From Candidatus Zhuqueibacterota bacterium (GTDB taxonomy: Bacteria > Zhuqueibacterota > Zhuqueibacteria > Oceanimicrobiales > Oceanimicrobiaceae): DNA of 51,637 bases. Made by a program: the position numbers and the translations under genes. Positions 36,176-44,516 of the stretch are shown piece by piece. The notes below the pieces were generated by a model. That model worked only from the letters and a program-made list of their open reading frames with translations, was not told the origin of the DNA and ran no database searches. The DNA is taken from positions 1 through 51,637 of the forward strand of contig JAJDAG010000127.1 of assembly GCA_029262005.1 (NCBI GenBank), given 5' to 3'. How positions within the stretch are numbered: position 1 is the stretch's first letter; the number at the start of each line of letters is the position of its first letter.

Positions 36176-38155
36176 ATGAAGGTCAAACGTGTGCTTGGCG
36201 TTTTGTTTATTTTGACCTGTATAATAACCGTACGGGTAACCGGTGTGGTGCCAGACAAAGAAGTGTTAATCAAATTTCGACCTACAGCTACAGCAGAGCT
36301 TCAGGAGGAATTTATCAATGAAATCGGACTCACTGAGATGAAGCGTATCGATGAGATCAGTGTCCGAAAATACAAAATCACTTCTGACTATTCGGTTAGC
36401 GAAGTGCTGAAGCTTTGCAGCAACACTGCTTTTGTTGAGTACGCTGAACCAACACAAGCAGTGCGAGCATCTGCGGTGACGGAGTCTTTTAATGAACCCG
36501 GAAACGAAGAACCTGTTGCTGTTCAAGCTGAACCGGCTGAGTTTAAACCCGGTGAGGTTCTCATCAAATTCAAAAAGGAGGCAGACCAGGCGCGGGCGTT
36601 GCAAGCGCTGGGAACAGCTTCAATCGAAGTCACCAGCAGGCTCGAAGGTATTTCTGTTCTGCAGTGTACTGTGCTTGGCAACAAATCCGTATTAAGGGCG
36701 ATTGAGGAGTGCAATGCCAATCCGGATATTGAATATGCTGAGCCCAATTACATCTACCGTGCATCAGTTGAACCGAATGATCCGCGTTTCTCCAGCCTTT
36801 ACGGTATGCGGCAGATCGATGCACCCGAGGCTTGGGATGTACAGACCGGGAGTAAGGCGATCATTGTCGGGGTCATTGATACCGGTGTTGACATGGGACA
36901 TTCCGACTTGAAGGCAAATATGTGGCGGAATCCGGGCGAAACAGGTGATGGTAAGGAAAACAATGGTGTAGATGACGATGGTAACGGTTTCGTGGATGAT
37001 TATCGTGGCTGGGATTTTGTGGGTAACGATAACAACCCGCATGACGACAACAGACACGGCACGCATGTTTCCGGAACAATTGGCGCTGTCGGTAATAACT
37101 CAAAAGGCGTTGTCGGGGTCAATTGGAATACGGCCATCATGCCTTTGAGATTTCTTGACGCGCAGGGAAGTGGAACAACGGATGATGCGGTAGAAGCGAT
37201 TATTTATGGCGCAAATATGGGAGCCAAAGTGCTCAGCAATAGTTGGGGTGGCGGTGGCAGGTCCCAGGCGCTCGAAGATGCGATCAAATACGCAAACTCA
37301 AGAGGCGTTGTTTTTGTAGCGGCTGCAGGAAATGAGTCGGGGAATAACGATCGGGCACCAAGTTATCCGGCAAACTATAATGTCGAAAATGTGATTTCAG
37401 TCGCATCCAATACCAGCAGTGAGAATCTGTCGGGTTTTTCAAATTTCGGTAAAACTACCGTTGACTTGTCGGCGCCGGGCAGCGGCATTTTAAGTACTGT
37501 CCCACGTGGCGGTTACGAATCCCTTGACGGAACCTCCATGGCAACGCCGCATGTAAGTGGTGCGGCAGCGCTGGTTTGGGCACAATATCCTAATGCCAGT
37601 ATGAATGATGTGATGATCCGCTTGCTTGGATCAGTTGATAGAAGGGCAAGCTACGCAAACAAGGTTGCAACCGGCGGCAGGCTAAACGTAAATCGGGCAC
37701 TTTCCACCAACCCGATTATTGCCAGCACAACCCGCCTCGGCAATACGCTTGACGAAACAGGGCCCTACGTGGTTGAGTCAGACATCCTTGATGATTCGGG
37801 AATTCAAGGTGCAACTCTGACTTATCAGGTGACTGGTCAACCGGCGGCTACCGTCAACATGGTAGCTCAGGCAGCACATCGTTTCCGTGGAGAAATTCCT
37901 GGTCAGACGCTCGGTAGTACTGTAGTTTACTTTGTGAGCGCGACCGATGATGCGGGCAACCGTACTCAGGACAACAACTTCACTTTTTCAATCGCTGAAC
38001 CAAGTAATGATGATGGTTGTTGTGGCCAACCGGCTATCGATTTCGAGATTGCCAGTCAACCGTTGCGGACCTCCGTAAACGCTGCGGCAAATGCTTCATT
38101 TTTTATGATTCCTCTACTTGCTCTGGGATTGATGTCCAGGCGCAGGAAAAAATAG
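36176..38155 (+). CDS. Secreted subtilisin-like (S8) protease with two prodomains and C-terminal anchor
   Basis: A 659-residue exported subtilase. Residues 1-24 form the signal peptide. Two tandem fervidolysin-type prodomains follow: about 26-97 (KEVLIKFRPTATAELQEEF...FVEYAEPTQAVRA) and about 123-197 (PGEVLIKFKKEADQARAL...IEYAEPNYIYRAS). The catalytic domain has Asp235 (GVIDTGVDMGHSDL), His294 (NRHGTHVSG), Asn386 (AAAGNESG) and Ser454 (GTSMATPHVSG). The insert DDDGNGFVDDYRGWDFVGNDN is a calcium-type loop. After a beta-rich domain the C-terminus has a CC pair, a hydrophobic stretch and RRRKK, a sorting-signal layout. ATG 36176 follows GGAAGGAGG. Confidence 0.93.
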   Translation: MKVKRVLGVLFILTCIITVRVTGVVPDKEVLIKFRPTATAELQEEFINEIGLTEMKRIDEISVRKYKITSDYSVSEVLKLCSNTAFVEYAEPTQAVRASAVTESFNEPGNEEPVAVQAEPAEFKPGEVLIKFKKEADQARALQALGTASIEVTSRLEGISVLQCTVLGNKSVLRAIEECNANPDIEYAEPNYIYRASVEPNDPRFSSLYGMRQIDAPEAWDVQTGSKAIIVGVIDTGVDMGHSDLKANMWRNPGETGDGKENNGVDDDGNGFVDDYRGWDFVGNDNNPHDDNRHGTHVSGTIGAVGNNSKGVVGVNWNTAIMPLRFLDAQGSGTTDDAVEAIIYGANMGAKVLSNSWGGGGRSQALEDAIKYANSRGVVFVAAAGNESGNNDRAPSYPANYNVENVISVASNTSSENLSGFSNFGKTTVDLSAPGSGILSTVPRGGYESLDGTSMATPHVSGAAALVWAQYPNASMNDVMIRLLGSVDRRASYANKVATGGRLNVNRALSTNPIIASTTRLGNTLDETGPYVVESDILDDSGIQGATLTYQVTGQPAATVNMVAQAAHRFRGEIPGQTLGSTVVYFVSATDDAGNRTQDNNFTFSIAEPSNDDGCCGQPAIDFEIASQPLRTSVNAAANASFFMIPLLALGLMSRRRKK

Positions 38156-38173
38156 TCTTATGTATGAATGCAT

Positions 38174-38207
38174 CTGTCCCCAGCCTGGTAGCCCGGACTG
38201 GGGGCAG
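38174..38207 (+). other. Strong hairpin after the subtilase gene
   Basis: CTGTCCCCAG (38174-38183) pairs with CTGGGGGCAG (38198-38207) with one G-U pair. Inside, CC..GG and CC..GG continue the stem around a TAG loop with one bulge and one mismatch. No T run follows, so it may stabilise the 3' end of the subtilase mRNA or attenuate the downstream gene. Confidence 0.55.
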
Positions 38208-38238
38208 GCATGTATTACATATTGTTCGGAAAGGCAAT

Positions 38239-38970
38239 ATGATCGACGCTGATGTAAAGCCATACTTGGTACGCATAAAAGATTGGAAAATCCGCAACAT
38301 GGTAATGCTGTATCTTGACGCTCGGGACAAGTTCAAGAATTACCATAAGTTGCTTCGTGTCGACAAAAATCTTTCGTTCGAGCGAATGCGTGAAATTTGT
38401 GACGTTCTTTTTGAGGTGAAGGAAGATCACCATTTGTTATACAAGCGGCTGCTGGATCCAAAAAAGAACAAGTTCGAGGCTGAGCGGAAGTTTATGCCTG
38501 ATGAAGTTGAGTTAAGGTTCATGAACAATGTCGGTTTGTTATTTCATAAAATGCTGGTCGCCCGGGAGTTGAAATACTTGCTCGAACATTATGTTGAACA
38601 AAACCAAACATACACCAAAAACAAAGAAAGTTTACACAAGCAGCTCGGAATCATCAACGCTCTGTTTGATGATGGTATTGTCATCCTGAAAGATTTAATC
38701 AGTCAAAATAGCGCCAACATGTTGCTGCTTACATTGCTTCTGGATGACCCGGAAATGACCAAGAGGAATTTTGGCAAACGCGCGATTCCACTTATTGAAC
38801 AATTTGGCAATGGCTTGGCAGATATCTACTATACCGTTGGACGATATTACCTGGAACGCGGTTGGCGGGACCAAGCAAAACGCATGCTTAAGAATGCTGT
38901 GAGAAAAGATGGAAAGCATCGCCGGGCGCGGGTTTTGCTGAGGAAGATTAGCGCTGCAGAAAAGACTTGA
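38239..38970 (+). CDS. Conserved-looking helical protein of unknown function
   Basis: A 243-residue protein I do not recognise. It is rich in charged helices and has no signal peptide or membrane segment. Residues about 195-240 (LADIYYTVGRYYLERGWRDQAKRMLKNAVRKDGKHRRARVLL) look like a tetratricopeptide-type helix pair. The central part carries long amphipathic helices (ELRFMNNVGLLFHKMLVARELKYLLEHYVEQ). It may be a cytosolic scaffold. I start at ATG 38239 after GGAAAGG; the frame is open further upstream into the subtilase gene. A terminator follows at 39019. Confidence 0.6.
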   Translation: MIDADVKPYLVRIKDWKIRNMVMLYLDARDKFKNYHKLLRVDKNLSFERMREICDVLFEVKEDHHLLYKRLLDPKKNKFEAERKFMPDEVELRFMNNVGLLFHKMLVARELKYLLEHYVEQNQTYTKNKESLHKQLGIINALFDDGIVILKDLISQNSANMLLLTLLLDDPEMTKRNFGKRAIPLIEQFGNGLADIYYTVGRYYLERGWRDQAKRMLKNAVRKDGKHRRARVLLRKISAAEKT

Positions 38971-39018
38971 TTTTACTCCTTATTACCTCTAAGTTGTGTT
39001 CGAATTTGGAGAGAGACG

Positions 39019-39055
39019 CAGGCATGGCTGAATTTGGCTATGCCTGTTTTGTTTT
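39019..39055 (+). terminator. Intrinsic terminator before thiI
   Basis: CAGGCATGGC (39019-39028) pairs with GCTATGCCTG (39037-39046) with one G-U pair and an 8-base loop. TTTTGTTTT follows. It closes the transcript of the unknown gene at 38239. Confidence 0.85.
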
Positions 39056-39097
39056 GACCCGTGCATGGCCGTCTATTTAATGAAGCGAATTTGATCC

Positions 39098-40264
39098 ATG
39101 AAAAAAATTGTGGTAATTCATTATGGGGAAATCGCCATCAAGGGAGAGAATCGCATCTACTTTGAACGGCAACTCATAAAAAATATAAAACGTGTTTTAT
39201 CCAAAACAGAATACATAGAAATACAAAGGCTGAGAGGCCGCATTATAATTTTTTTGACTGAAGCTGCGTCTGAAGAGTCGCTTGCCATTCGCCTGGGAAA
39301 TATTTTTGGAATTGCCAATTTCAGTTTTGGCGTTGGTGTTGAGACTGATCTGCAAGTTATGAAAGAAACTGCCTGGGAATTGATCCAGCCCATGGCGTTC
39401 GAATCTTTTAGTGTAAACACACGCAGAGCGCAAAAGGAGTTTGAATTAAATTCAATGCAACTCAACCGGGAGGTCGGTGGCTACATTCAGGATCGTTGCA
39501 AGAAGCGCGTTGATTTGACCAACCCCGAGGCAACGGTACACATTGAGCTCACAGAGCGAGGGGCATTCCTTTTCACTCGAAAACTACCCGGTCTGCGGGG
39601 CATGCCGGTTGGGGTTAGCGAGCGAGCTGTCAGCCTGCTTTCTTCGGGAATCGATTCCCCGGTGGCTTCTCACATGATGATGAAAAGAGGCGTTCATCTT
39701 GTTTATGCTCATTTCCATAGTCAACCTTACACCAGCAAGGCATCACAAGATAACACAGAAAAGCTCGTTGAACTACTCACGAAGCTGCAGTATTATTCGA
39801 AAGTCTATTTTGTCCCATTTATCGATATTCAGAAAGAGATTATGACCAAGGCCCCTGCCCCGTTCCGTGTGTTGCTATATCGTCGTTACATGATCCGGCT
39901 CTCAGAACGTATTGCAGGAATCGAGCGCTGCCGCGCGCTGGTGACTGGCGAGAATGTTGCTCAAGTAGCCTCTCAGACCCTGAGCAATATACGCGTTGTG
40001 GGTGAGGTAACCTCGTTGCCAATTCTCCGGCCGCTGGCAGGTTTTGACAAAGATGAAATCGTGCAGCGTGCGAGAACAATCGGCACTTATGACATCTCCA
40101 TCGCGCCTTATGAAGATTGCTGTACTCTTTTCATTCCGGACAAACCAGCTACCAAAGCCCATTCAGACCGGCTTGAAGCAGCAGAAAAACTTCTGGAAAT
40201 GGATGACTTGCTTGATGAGGCAATGCAAAGAGCTGAGATGAAGATTTTTCGAAGTGGAGAATAA
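39098..40264 (+). CDS. thiI: tRNA 4-thiouridine synthase ThiI (no rhodanese domain)
   Basis: ThiI (388 residues) makes 4-thiouridine at tRNA position 8 and supplies sulfur for thiamine in some bacteria. A ferredoxin-like N-terminal domain (HYGEIAIKGENRIYFERQL) leads to a THUMP domain (about 60-165), then the PP-loop SSGIDSP at residues 182-188 and the block ALVTGENVAQVASQTLSNI. It stops at about 388 residues, so it lacks the rhodanese domain of the E. coli enzyme. The tail has a C-C pair (EDCCTLFIPDKPATK). It is followed by a convergent minus-strand gene. Confidence 0.95.
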   Translation: MKKIVVIHYGEIAIKGENRIYFERQLIKNIKRVLSKTEYIEIQRLRGRIIIFLTEAASEESLAIRLGNIFGIANFSFGVGVETDLQVMKETAWELIQPMAFESFSVNTRRAQKEFELNSMQLNREVGGYIQDRCKKRVDLTNPEATVHIELTERGAFLFTRKLPGLRGMPVGVSERAVSLLSSGIDSPVASHMMMKRGVHLVYAHFHSQPYTSKASQDNTEKLVELLTKLQYYSKVYFVPFIDIQKEIMTKAPAPFRVLLYRRYMIRLSERIAGIERCRALVTGENVAQVASQTLSNIRVVGEVTSLPILRPLAGFDKDEIVQRARTIGTYDISIAPYEDCCTLFIPDKPATKAHSDRLEAAEKLLEMDDLLDEAMQRAEMKIFRSGE

Positions 40265-40344
40265 AGTCGATTTTAGAATGCACCCCTGAAAGCTTTCGCA
40301 GCAATTTCCCTCCCCAGAGGCAGCGAGGTTAGAGGCTGTCTAAA

Positions 40345-41133
40345 TTATGCCCGGGCTGACCCGGTTTCAGTGGTCAGAAAATCACGAACCAAATGCAGAA
40401 ATACTTCCGGCGAATCAAAATGCACCCAGTGATCTGCTTCCGCTATCATCTGCAGTCGCGAGTTTGGAAAGTGTCGTATGATTTCGTCGGCCTGAAGCTG
40501 GAGTTTTAGGTCAGAGCGACCACCTCCAATAAAAAGAGACGGTCCGTTGAATTGTTCGTCGCGGCCCAGAGAGAAAGTTGGTTCGTTTAAGACAAAGCGG
40601 TGGAGTTCGTCGAGATTGCACTGCCAAGCATATGTGCCGCCTTGTTGGCGTTTGAGATTTGTTAACAAAAATTGGCGAATGACTGGTGCGTGAATTGAAT
40701 CTGCCAGCAGGGCGTCGGCGTCCTTTTTGCGCGTAATATTCTTGAGATCAACGTCTTGTAACCGTTGTAAAATCCAAACGATTTTCTTAAGGTTAATCTT
40801 GGGCGCCGTATCAACCACGATAAGCGATCGGATTCGTTCAGGATAAGTGATAGCGAAGCGCATGGCAACCATTCCGCCAAGAGAATGTCCCAGAAGGTTT
40901 GTACACTCGATTTCCAGCAGATCCAGCAGCCTGGCGAGATCATCGCACATTAACTGCATCGAATGGAGACCGTGTGGTGAAGCGCCGTGATTACGCAAAG
41001 TAGGAACAAGGATACCGCCGTCTGCAGCAAGTTTTTGCGCGATTTGTTGCCAGTTCCGACCAGAGCCGAGCAAGCCGTGCAGGATGATGAGTTCGGTTTG
41101 GCCTACTCCATATTTTTGAAAATCAAGCTGCAT
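40345..41133 (-). CDS. Alpha/beta hydrolase (YbfF-like esterase)
   Basis: A 262-residue alpha/beta hydrolase on the minus strand. The oxyanion-region motif ELIILHGLLGSGRNWQQIAQKLA is followed by the RNHGASPH loop and the nucleophile elbow GHSLGG with Ser84. The catalytic His is His235 (EADHWVHFDSPEVF); the acid is probably in FIGGGRSD. RNHGxSPH is the pattern of the YbfF esterases. The substrate is unknown. The gene is convergent with thiI and divergent from the cold-shock gene. Confidence 0.9.
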   Translation of the reverse strand: MQLDFQKYGVGQTELIILHGLLGSGRNWQQIAQKLAADGGILVPTLRNHGASPHGLHSMQLMCDDLARLLDLLEIECTNLLGHSLGGMVAMRFAITYPERIRSLIVVDTAPKINLKKIVWILQRLQDVDLKNITRKKDADALLADSIHAPVIRQFLLTNLKRQQGGTYAWQCNLDELHRFVLNEPTFSLGRDEQFNGPSLFIGGGRSDLKLQLQADEIIRHFPNSRLQMIAEADHWVHFDSPEVFLHLVRDFLTTETGSARA

Positions 41134-41200
41134 AGCCTGAATATATGCCTGGAATCCTGTTCAATGCAAGGTAAAACAAGAGGGTGCACCGAGAAATTTC

Positions 41201-41228
41201 TTGCATTTTTTGTCATTTCGGCTATATT
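41201..41228 (+). promoter_or_regulatory. Candidate cold-shock gene promoter with long leader
   Basis: TTGCAT (41201-41206) and TATATT (41223-41228) lie 16 bases apart. The -10 is good, the -35 weak. From here the 5' leader of the csp gene would be about 185 bases. Long structured leaders are typical of cold-induced csp mRNAs, but the actual start site is not shown by the sequence. Confidence 0.4.
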
Positions 41229-41419
41229 TGATTTTGCATAAGTTAGTGTACGCCTCTTCTTGCGCCGTTCAAGTGTTGATTAGACAATTTCCAAATTAAC
41301 TTGGTTCGAACTGCATATTTGACGACTGAGCAAAGTTATTCTCTGGATTGTTACTTCGATGTATTCTGTCGATCGGAAGTGCGTAGTACAAAACCATCAT
41401 CATACGTGAGGGATTTTCT

Positions 41420-41620
41420 ATGGAAAATGGTAAAGTTAAGTGGTTCAACAACGCGAAAGGCTATGGGTTCATTGTTAGTGATGAAGGCACAGATGTGTTT
41501 GTTCATTACAATGTCATTGAAGGTGAGGGGTTCAAGACGTTGGAGGAAGGCGAGCAGGTTCAATTTTCAGTAGAAGAGGGTCCGAAAGGCTGTCATGCCA
41601 CGTCAGTGATTAGACTGTAA
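41420..41620 (+). CDS. Cold-shock domain protein
   Basis: A 66-residue CspA-family protein. It starts [16 protein letters not shown] (RNP1 is KGYGFI) and has VFVHYN (RNP2) and the closing [13 protein letters not shown] single-stranded RNA/DNA chaperone is expected. The start is ATG 41420 after GTGAGGGATTTTCT; the SD is weak, as often for cold-induced genes. It has its own terminator. Confidence 0.96.
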   Translation: MENGKVKWFNNAKGYGFIVSDEGTDVFVHYNVIEGEGFKTLEEGEQVQFSVEEGPKGCHATSVIRL

Positions 41621-41651
41621 CCACAAGATAAAAACAAATATTTATTTATGC

Positions 41652-41677
41652 CCCGGTCAATTTGGCCGGGTTTTTTT
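41652..41677 (+). terminator. Intrinsic terminator after the cold-shock gene
   Basis: CCCGGTC (41652-41658) pairs with GGCCGGG (41664-41670) with one G-U pair and a 5-base loop, followed by seven T residues (41671-41677). It lies 31 bases after the csp stop. Confidence 0.93.
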
Positions 41678-41835
41678 GTTACCACTACCGGATGATTCTG
41701 CATAAGATCATTTCTGAGCGTAGTTTAGATTGATTTGGTAATTAAAGAAGTATTGATAAAGGCCGTAATATTTTAGTAGGCTTAGCATAAAAAACGGACG
41801 GGGGCTTCGCGCATAATAGGGGAAAACAGGACGTT

Positions 41836-44316
41836 TTGTTCCTCATGGCTTCAAAAATAAATGGTAGAGTTCCACTGTTTTTGGGTGGTATTGCTAGTTT
41901 TCTGGCTGTGGCATTTTTGTTTTTTGGCTTCATTATTCCACAAACGCCTGGCCGGTTGACCCGCCCCAGCGCTGCCTTGTTCGAAGATTATGCGCTTTGG
42001 TCAGGCATTACCGCTGTTGGTATTCCGGTGCCACAAAATAGCGAAACAGTGGCCTTGCTGGTTGTTGCGTTTTCTCTGGTTTGCTTTTTGGCATATGGCG
42101 TTGCAGTTTATTTCTGCTGGAAACACCGTGAAGATGTGCGAATCAGGTCCATCGTTTTGGGCGCTTCGGTTGTCTTTTTTTTCATTTCGGTCTGGTTTCT
42201 GCCAAATTTCAATACAGACATTTTTAACTATATTTTGCGCGGGCGGGTAGTAGCTGTTTATGAAAGCAATCCGTACTATGATGCGGGTGATGCGTTTTCT
42301 GATGATCCAATTTATGAGTATGCGAGCCACCGCTATACAGCAGTTCCCGGAGGTAAGTTCCCGGCCTGGATGCATATCAATATTTTTCTTGCCAGCATTG
42401 CAGGTGACAGTCCGCTAGGAAATCTGCTTCTTTATCGCGCATTCTTTTTTATCGTCAACCTGCTGAACCTTGGGCTCATTTGGCGGATCTTGATGCGATT
42501 GAACCCAAGTTATGTTATGCCTGCGCTGCTGATGTATGCGTGGAATCCAATTGTTGTCCTGAATGGACAGAGCAAAACAGACACCGTCATGGTGTTCTAT
42601 TTGCTCCTCGCGGTTTGTCTTCTGGTATATGAACGGCACCGCCTTGCAACCGTGGCTCTGAGTTTATCTGTTTTTGTAAAATTACTGACAGGTCCTTTGC
42701 TGCTGGTCTATTTGCTTCGGGAGCTAGCTCTTAAACGATGGCGGTCGTTGTTGGTGAGTATTGGCTTGATCGTTGGCACCGTGATTGTCTTGTACATGCC
42801 TTTTTGGGATGGACCAAGTCTGCTGACACATCACATCCAGGCATTGGGAGAAAGCGGGACCTCAGTGCCGGGGGCAATAAAAACACTTATGGCGCTCATG
42901 TTTGTTGCGCTTGTGTTCTGGATAGGCTTGATTCAAAACGGCAGCACAGAAAGACTTCTGGATGGCTGGGCGTTCTTGATGTTGTACTTTGCTTTATTTA
43001 TGACCAAGCTCGGGCTGGCCTGGTATTTAATGACTTTGATAGCTTTGGTAAGTCTTAGTTTTAACCCAAGGCTGACAGTCATCATGATTGTACTTTCGTT
43101 TTCATCTTTCTTGTTCAACTCCTGGTACTCGACTTTTTCCAGCCAGTTTAAAGTCGAGGAATTGTTCGCTTTGCCCAAGTTGCTGGTCTATATTGCTTTA
43201 CCTGCTATTCCGTTGCTCTGGTTTTCAATTCGCGGTGGCTATCGGAAGAGCAGGATTCTAATGAATTCTAAAAGTAACCCTGAACGCCATGGACAAAGGG
43301 ATGACCATTTAGCCCCTGGCGTTGCAGTTAATTCGATTAATAGAAGTGGAGATTTCTATTCTATGCTTCGTGTGCTTACTTATCATCGTGTTGCAAATCC
43401 GGAAGATAGGCCGATGCTCGATCCCCGGATCATAAGTTCCACACCGGTTGTTTTCGCGCAACATATGAACTATTTAAAAAAATACTACAATGTTGTATCG
43501 ATGCAGGATGTGCTGGACGCGGTTGAGGGGAAAAAGAGACTTTCTCAAAGAGCTATTCTGATTACTTTTGATGATGCTTATTGTGATTTCAAAGAAAATG
43601 CCTGGCCGGTACTGAAACGGCTTAACCTGCCTGTAACTGTTTTTGTGCCCACTGCCTACCCGGATCAAAATGAGCGTTGTTTTTGGTGGGATAAACTATA
43701 TCGTTGTGTTATTCATACGGAAAAAAGTAAAATTCTTTGTTCACCCATTGGTACGCTAACGCTGCAATCTGTAGAAGAGCGGCAGCAAAGTCTGCGGCGT
43801 TTACAGCAATACATCAAGACTTTACCACATTCAGAGGCCATGGCGCTTGTGGAACAAATCGCCGAAGAGCTGGAGGTAGGTTCAGACACAACAGAAAAAA
43901 CAGTGCTGAGCTGGGATGAATTAAGGCAGTTAGCAAAAGAAGGTGTTACGCTGGGAGCACACACAAGAACGCATCCAATCATGACACAATTGAGTCTTGA
44001 GCAGGTGCGCGAAGAGGTTTCTGGTTCTTTCACCGATTTGCAGCGCCAGCTCGGTGAAGTGTTGCCGATCTTCTGTTATCCAAACGGTAGCCACGACGAT
44101 GACATTGTGCAAGTTCTCGAAGAGGATAACTTTAAGCTTGCATTTACTGTGATCGATGGGATTAACGATTTGGAGGTTGCCAATCCACTGCGTTTGCGTC
44201 GCACAAATATTACAAGAAAATCCACGCTTCCCGTGCTTAAGCTCCGACTACAAAAATGGTATACTTACATAGATATGTGGCGCCATCGTGAACGTCACCA
44301 GGTTAGCCATAGATAG
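41836..44316 (+). CDS. Membrane glycosyltransferase fused to polysaccharide deacetylase
   Basis: An 826-residue two-part protein. Residues about 1-475 are a polytopic membrane region with about ten helices. An early loop contains FNTDIFNYILRGRVVAVYESNPYY (Asp-rich, GT-C-like), and SKTDTVMVFYLLLAVC follows. This is the pattern of polyprenol-phosphate-sugar-dependent GT87-type mannosyltransferases. After a polar linker (about 476-509), MLRVLTYHRV starts a NodB polysaccharide deacetylase at 510, with metal ligands Asp579/Asp580 (ITFDDAYCD) and His709/His713 (HTRTHP). The frame is unbroken. TTG 41836 or ATG 41845 could be the start. The two activities could act on one exported polymer. Confidence 0.85.
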   Translation: MFLMASKINGRVPLFLGGIASFLAVAFLFFGFIIPQTPGRLTRPSAALFEDYALWSGITAVGIPVPQNSETVALLVVAFSLVCFLAYGVAVYFCWKHREDVRIRSIVLGASVVFFFISVWFLPNFNTDIFNYILRGRVVAVYESNPYYDAGDAFSDDPIYEYASHRYTAVPGGKFPAWMHINIFLASIAGDSPLGNLLLYRAFFFIVNLLNLGLIWRILMRLNPSYVMPALLMYAWNPIVVLNGQSKTDTVMVFYLLLAVCLLVYERHRLATVALSLSVFVKLLTGPLLLVYLLRELALKRWRSLLVSIGLIVGTVIVLYMPFWDGPSLLTHHIQALGESGTSVPGAIKTLMALMFVALVFWIGLIQNGSTERLLDGWAFLMLYFALFMTKLGLAWYLMTLIALVSLSFNPRLTVIMIVLSFSSFLFNSWYSTFSSQFKVEELFALPKLLVYIALPAIPLLWFSIRGGYRKSRILMNSKSNPERHGQRDDHLAPGVAVNSINRSGDFYSMLRVLTYHRVANPEDRPMLDPRIISSTPVVFAQHMNYLKKYYNVVSMQDVLDAVEGKKRLSQRAILITFDDAYCDFKENAWPVLKRLNLPVTVFVPTAYPDQNERCFWWDKLYRCVIHTEKSKILCSPIGTLTLQSVEERQQSLRRLQQYIKTLPHSEAMALVEQIAEELEVGSDTTEKTVLSWDELRQLAKEGVTLGAHTRTHPIMTQLSLEQVREEVSGSFTDLQRQLGEVLPIFCYPNGSHDDDIVQVLEEDNFKLAFTVIDGINDLEVANPLRLRRTNITRKSTLPVLKLRLQKWYTYIDMWRHRERHQVSHR

Positions 44317-44318
44317 TT

Positions 44319-44334
44319 AGACTGAAATCAGTCT
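44319..44334 (+). repeat. Perfect inverted repeat after the fusion gene
   Basis: AGACTGA (44319-44325) is followed by AA and TCAGTCT (44328-44334), a perfect 7-bp dyad with a 2-base centre. The centre is too short for a hairpin loop, so it looks like a protein-binding palindrome if functional. It begins 3 bases after the stop of the fusion gene. The rest of the 200-base gap to 44517 shows no gene. Confidence 0.4.
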
Positions 44335-44516
44335 CCACCGGAATATGCACCGGCCTTGTGTCATTGTCATCGCAAATCAACAACGTTATCTCGCTGCGGG
44401 ATGAGAGTGCTTTTGCGAAACAAATCGAAAGGGACGGCGTGCTTTTTAGTCTCCGGTCATGCCAGGGAGTTCGTCGAGACCGTACATTGGAAACATCTTA
44501 GTTAAGTTTTGAATTA

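Noticed and set aside
38017-38238. Upstream 74 codons of the frame of the unknown gene at 38239
   Set aside because: They read through the subtilase 3' end and have no protein-like pattern; the ATG at 38239 has a ribosome binding site and is the better start.
44358-44501. A 47-codon GTG frame in the gap before the serine hydrolase
   Set aside because: Composition is not protein-like, there is no Shine-Dalgarno and no similarity to any family I know. Chance frame in a non-coding gap.
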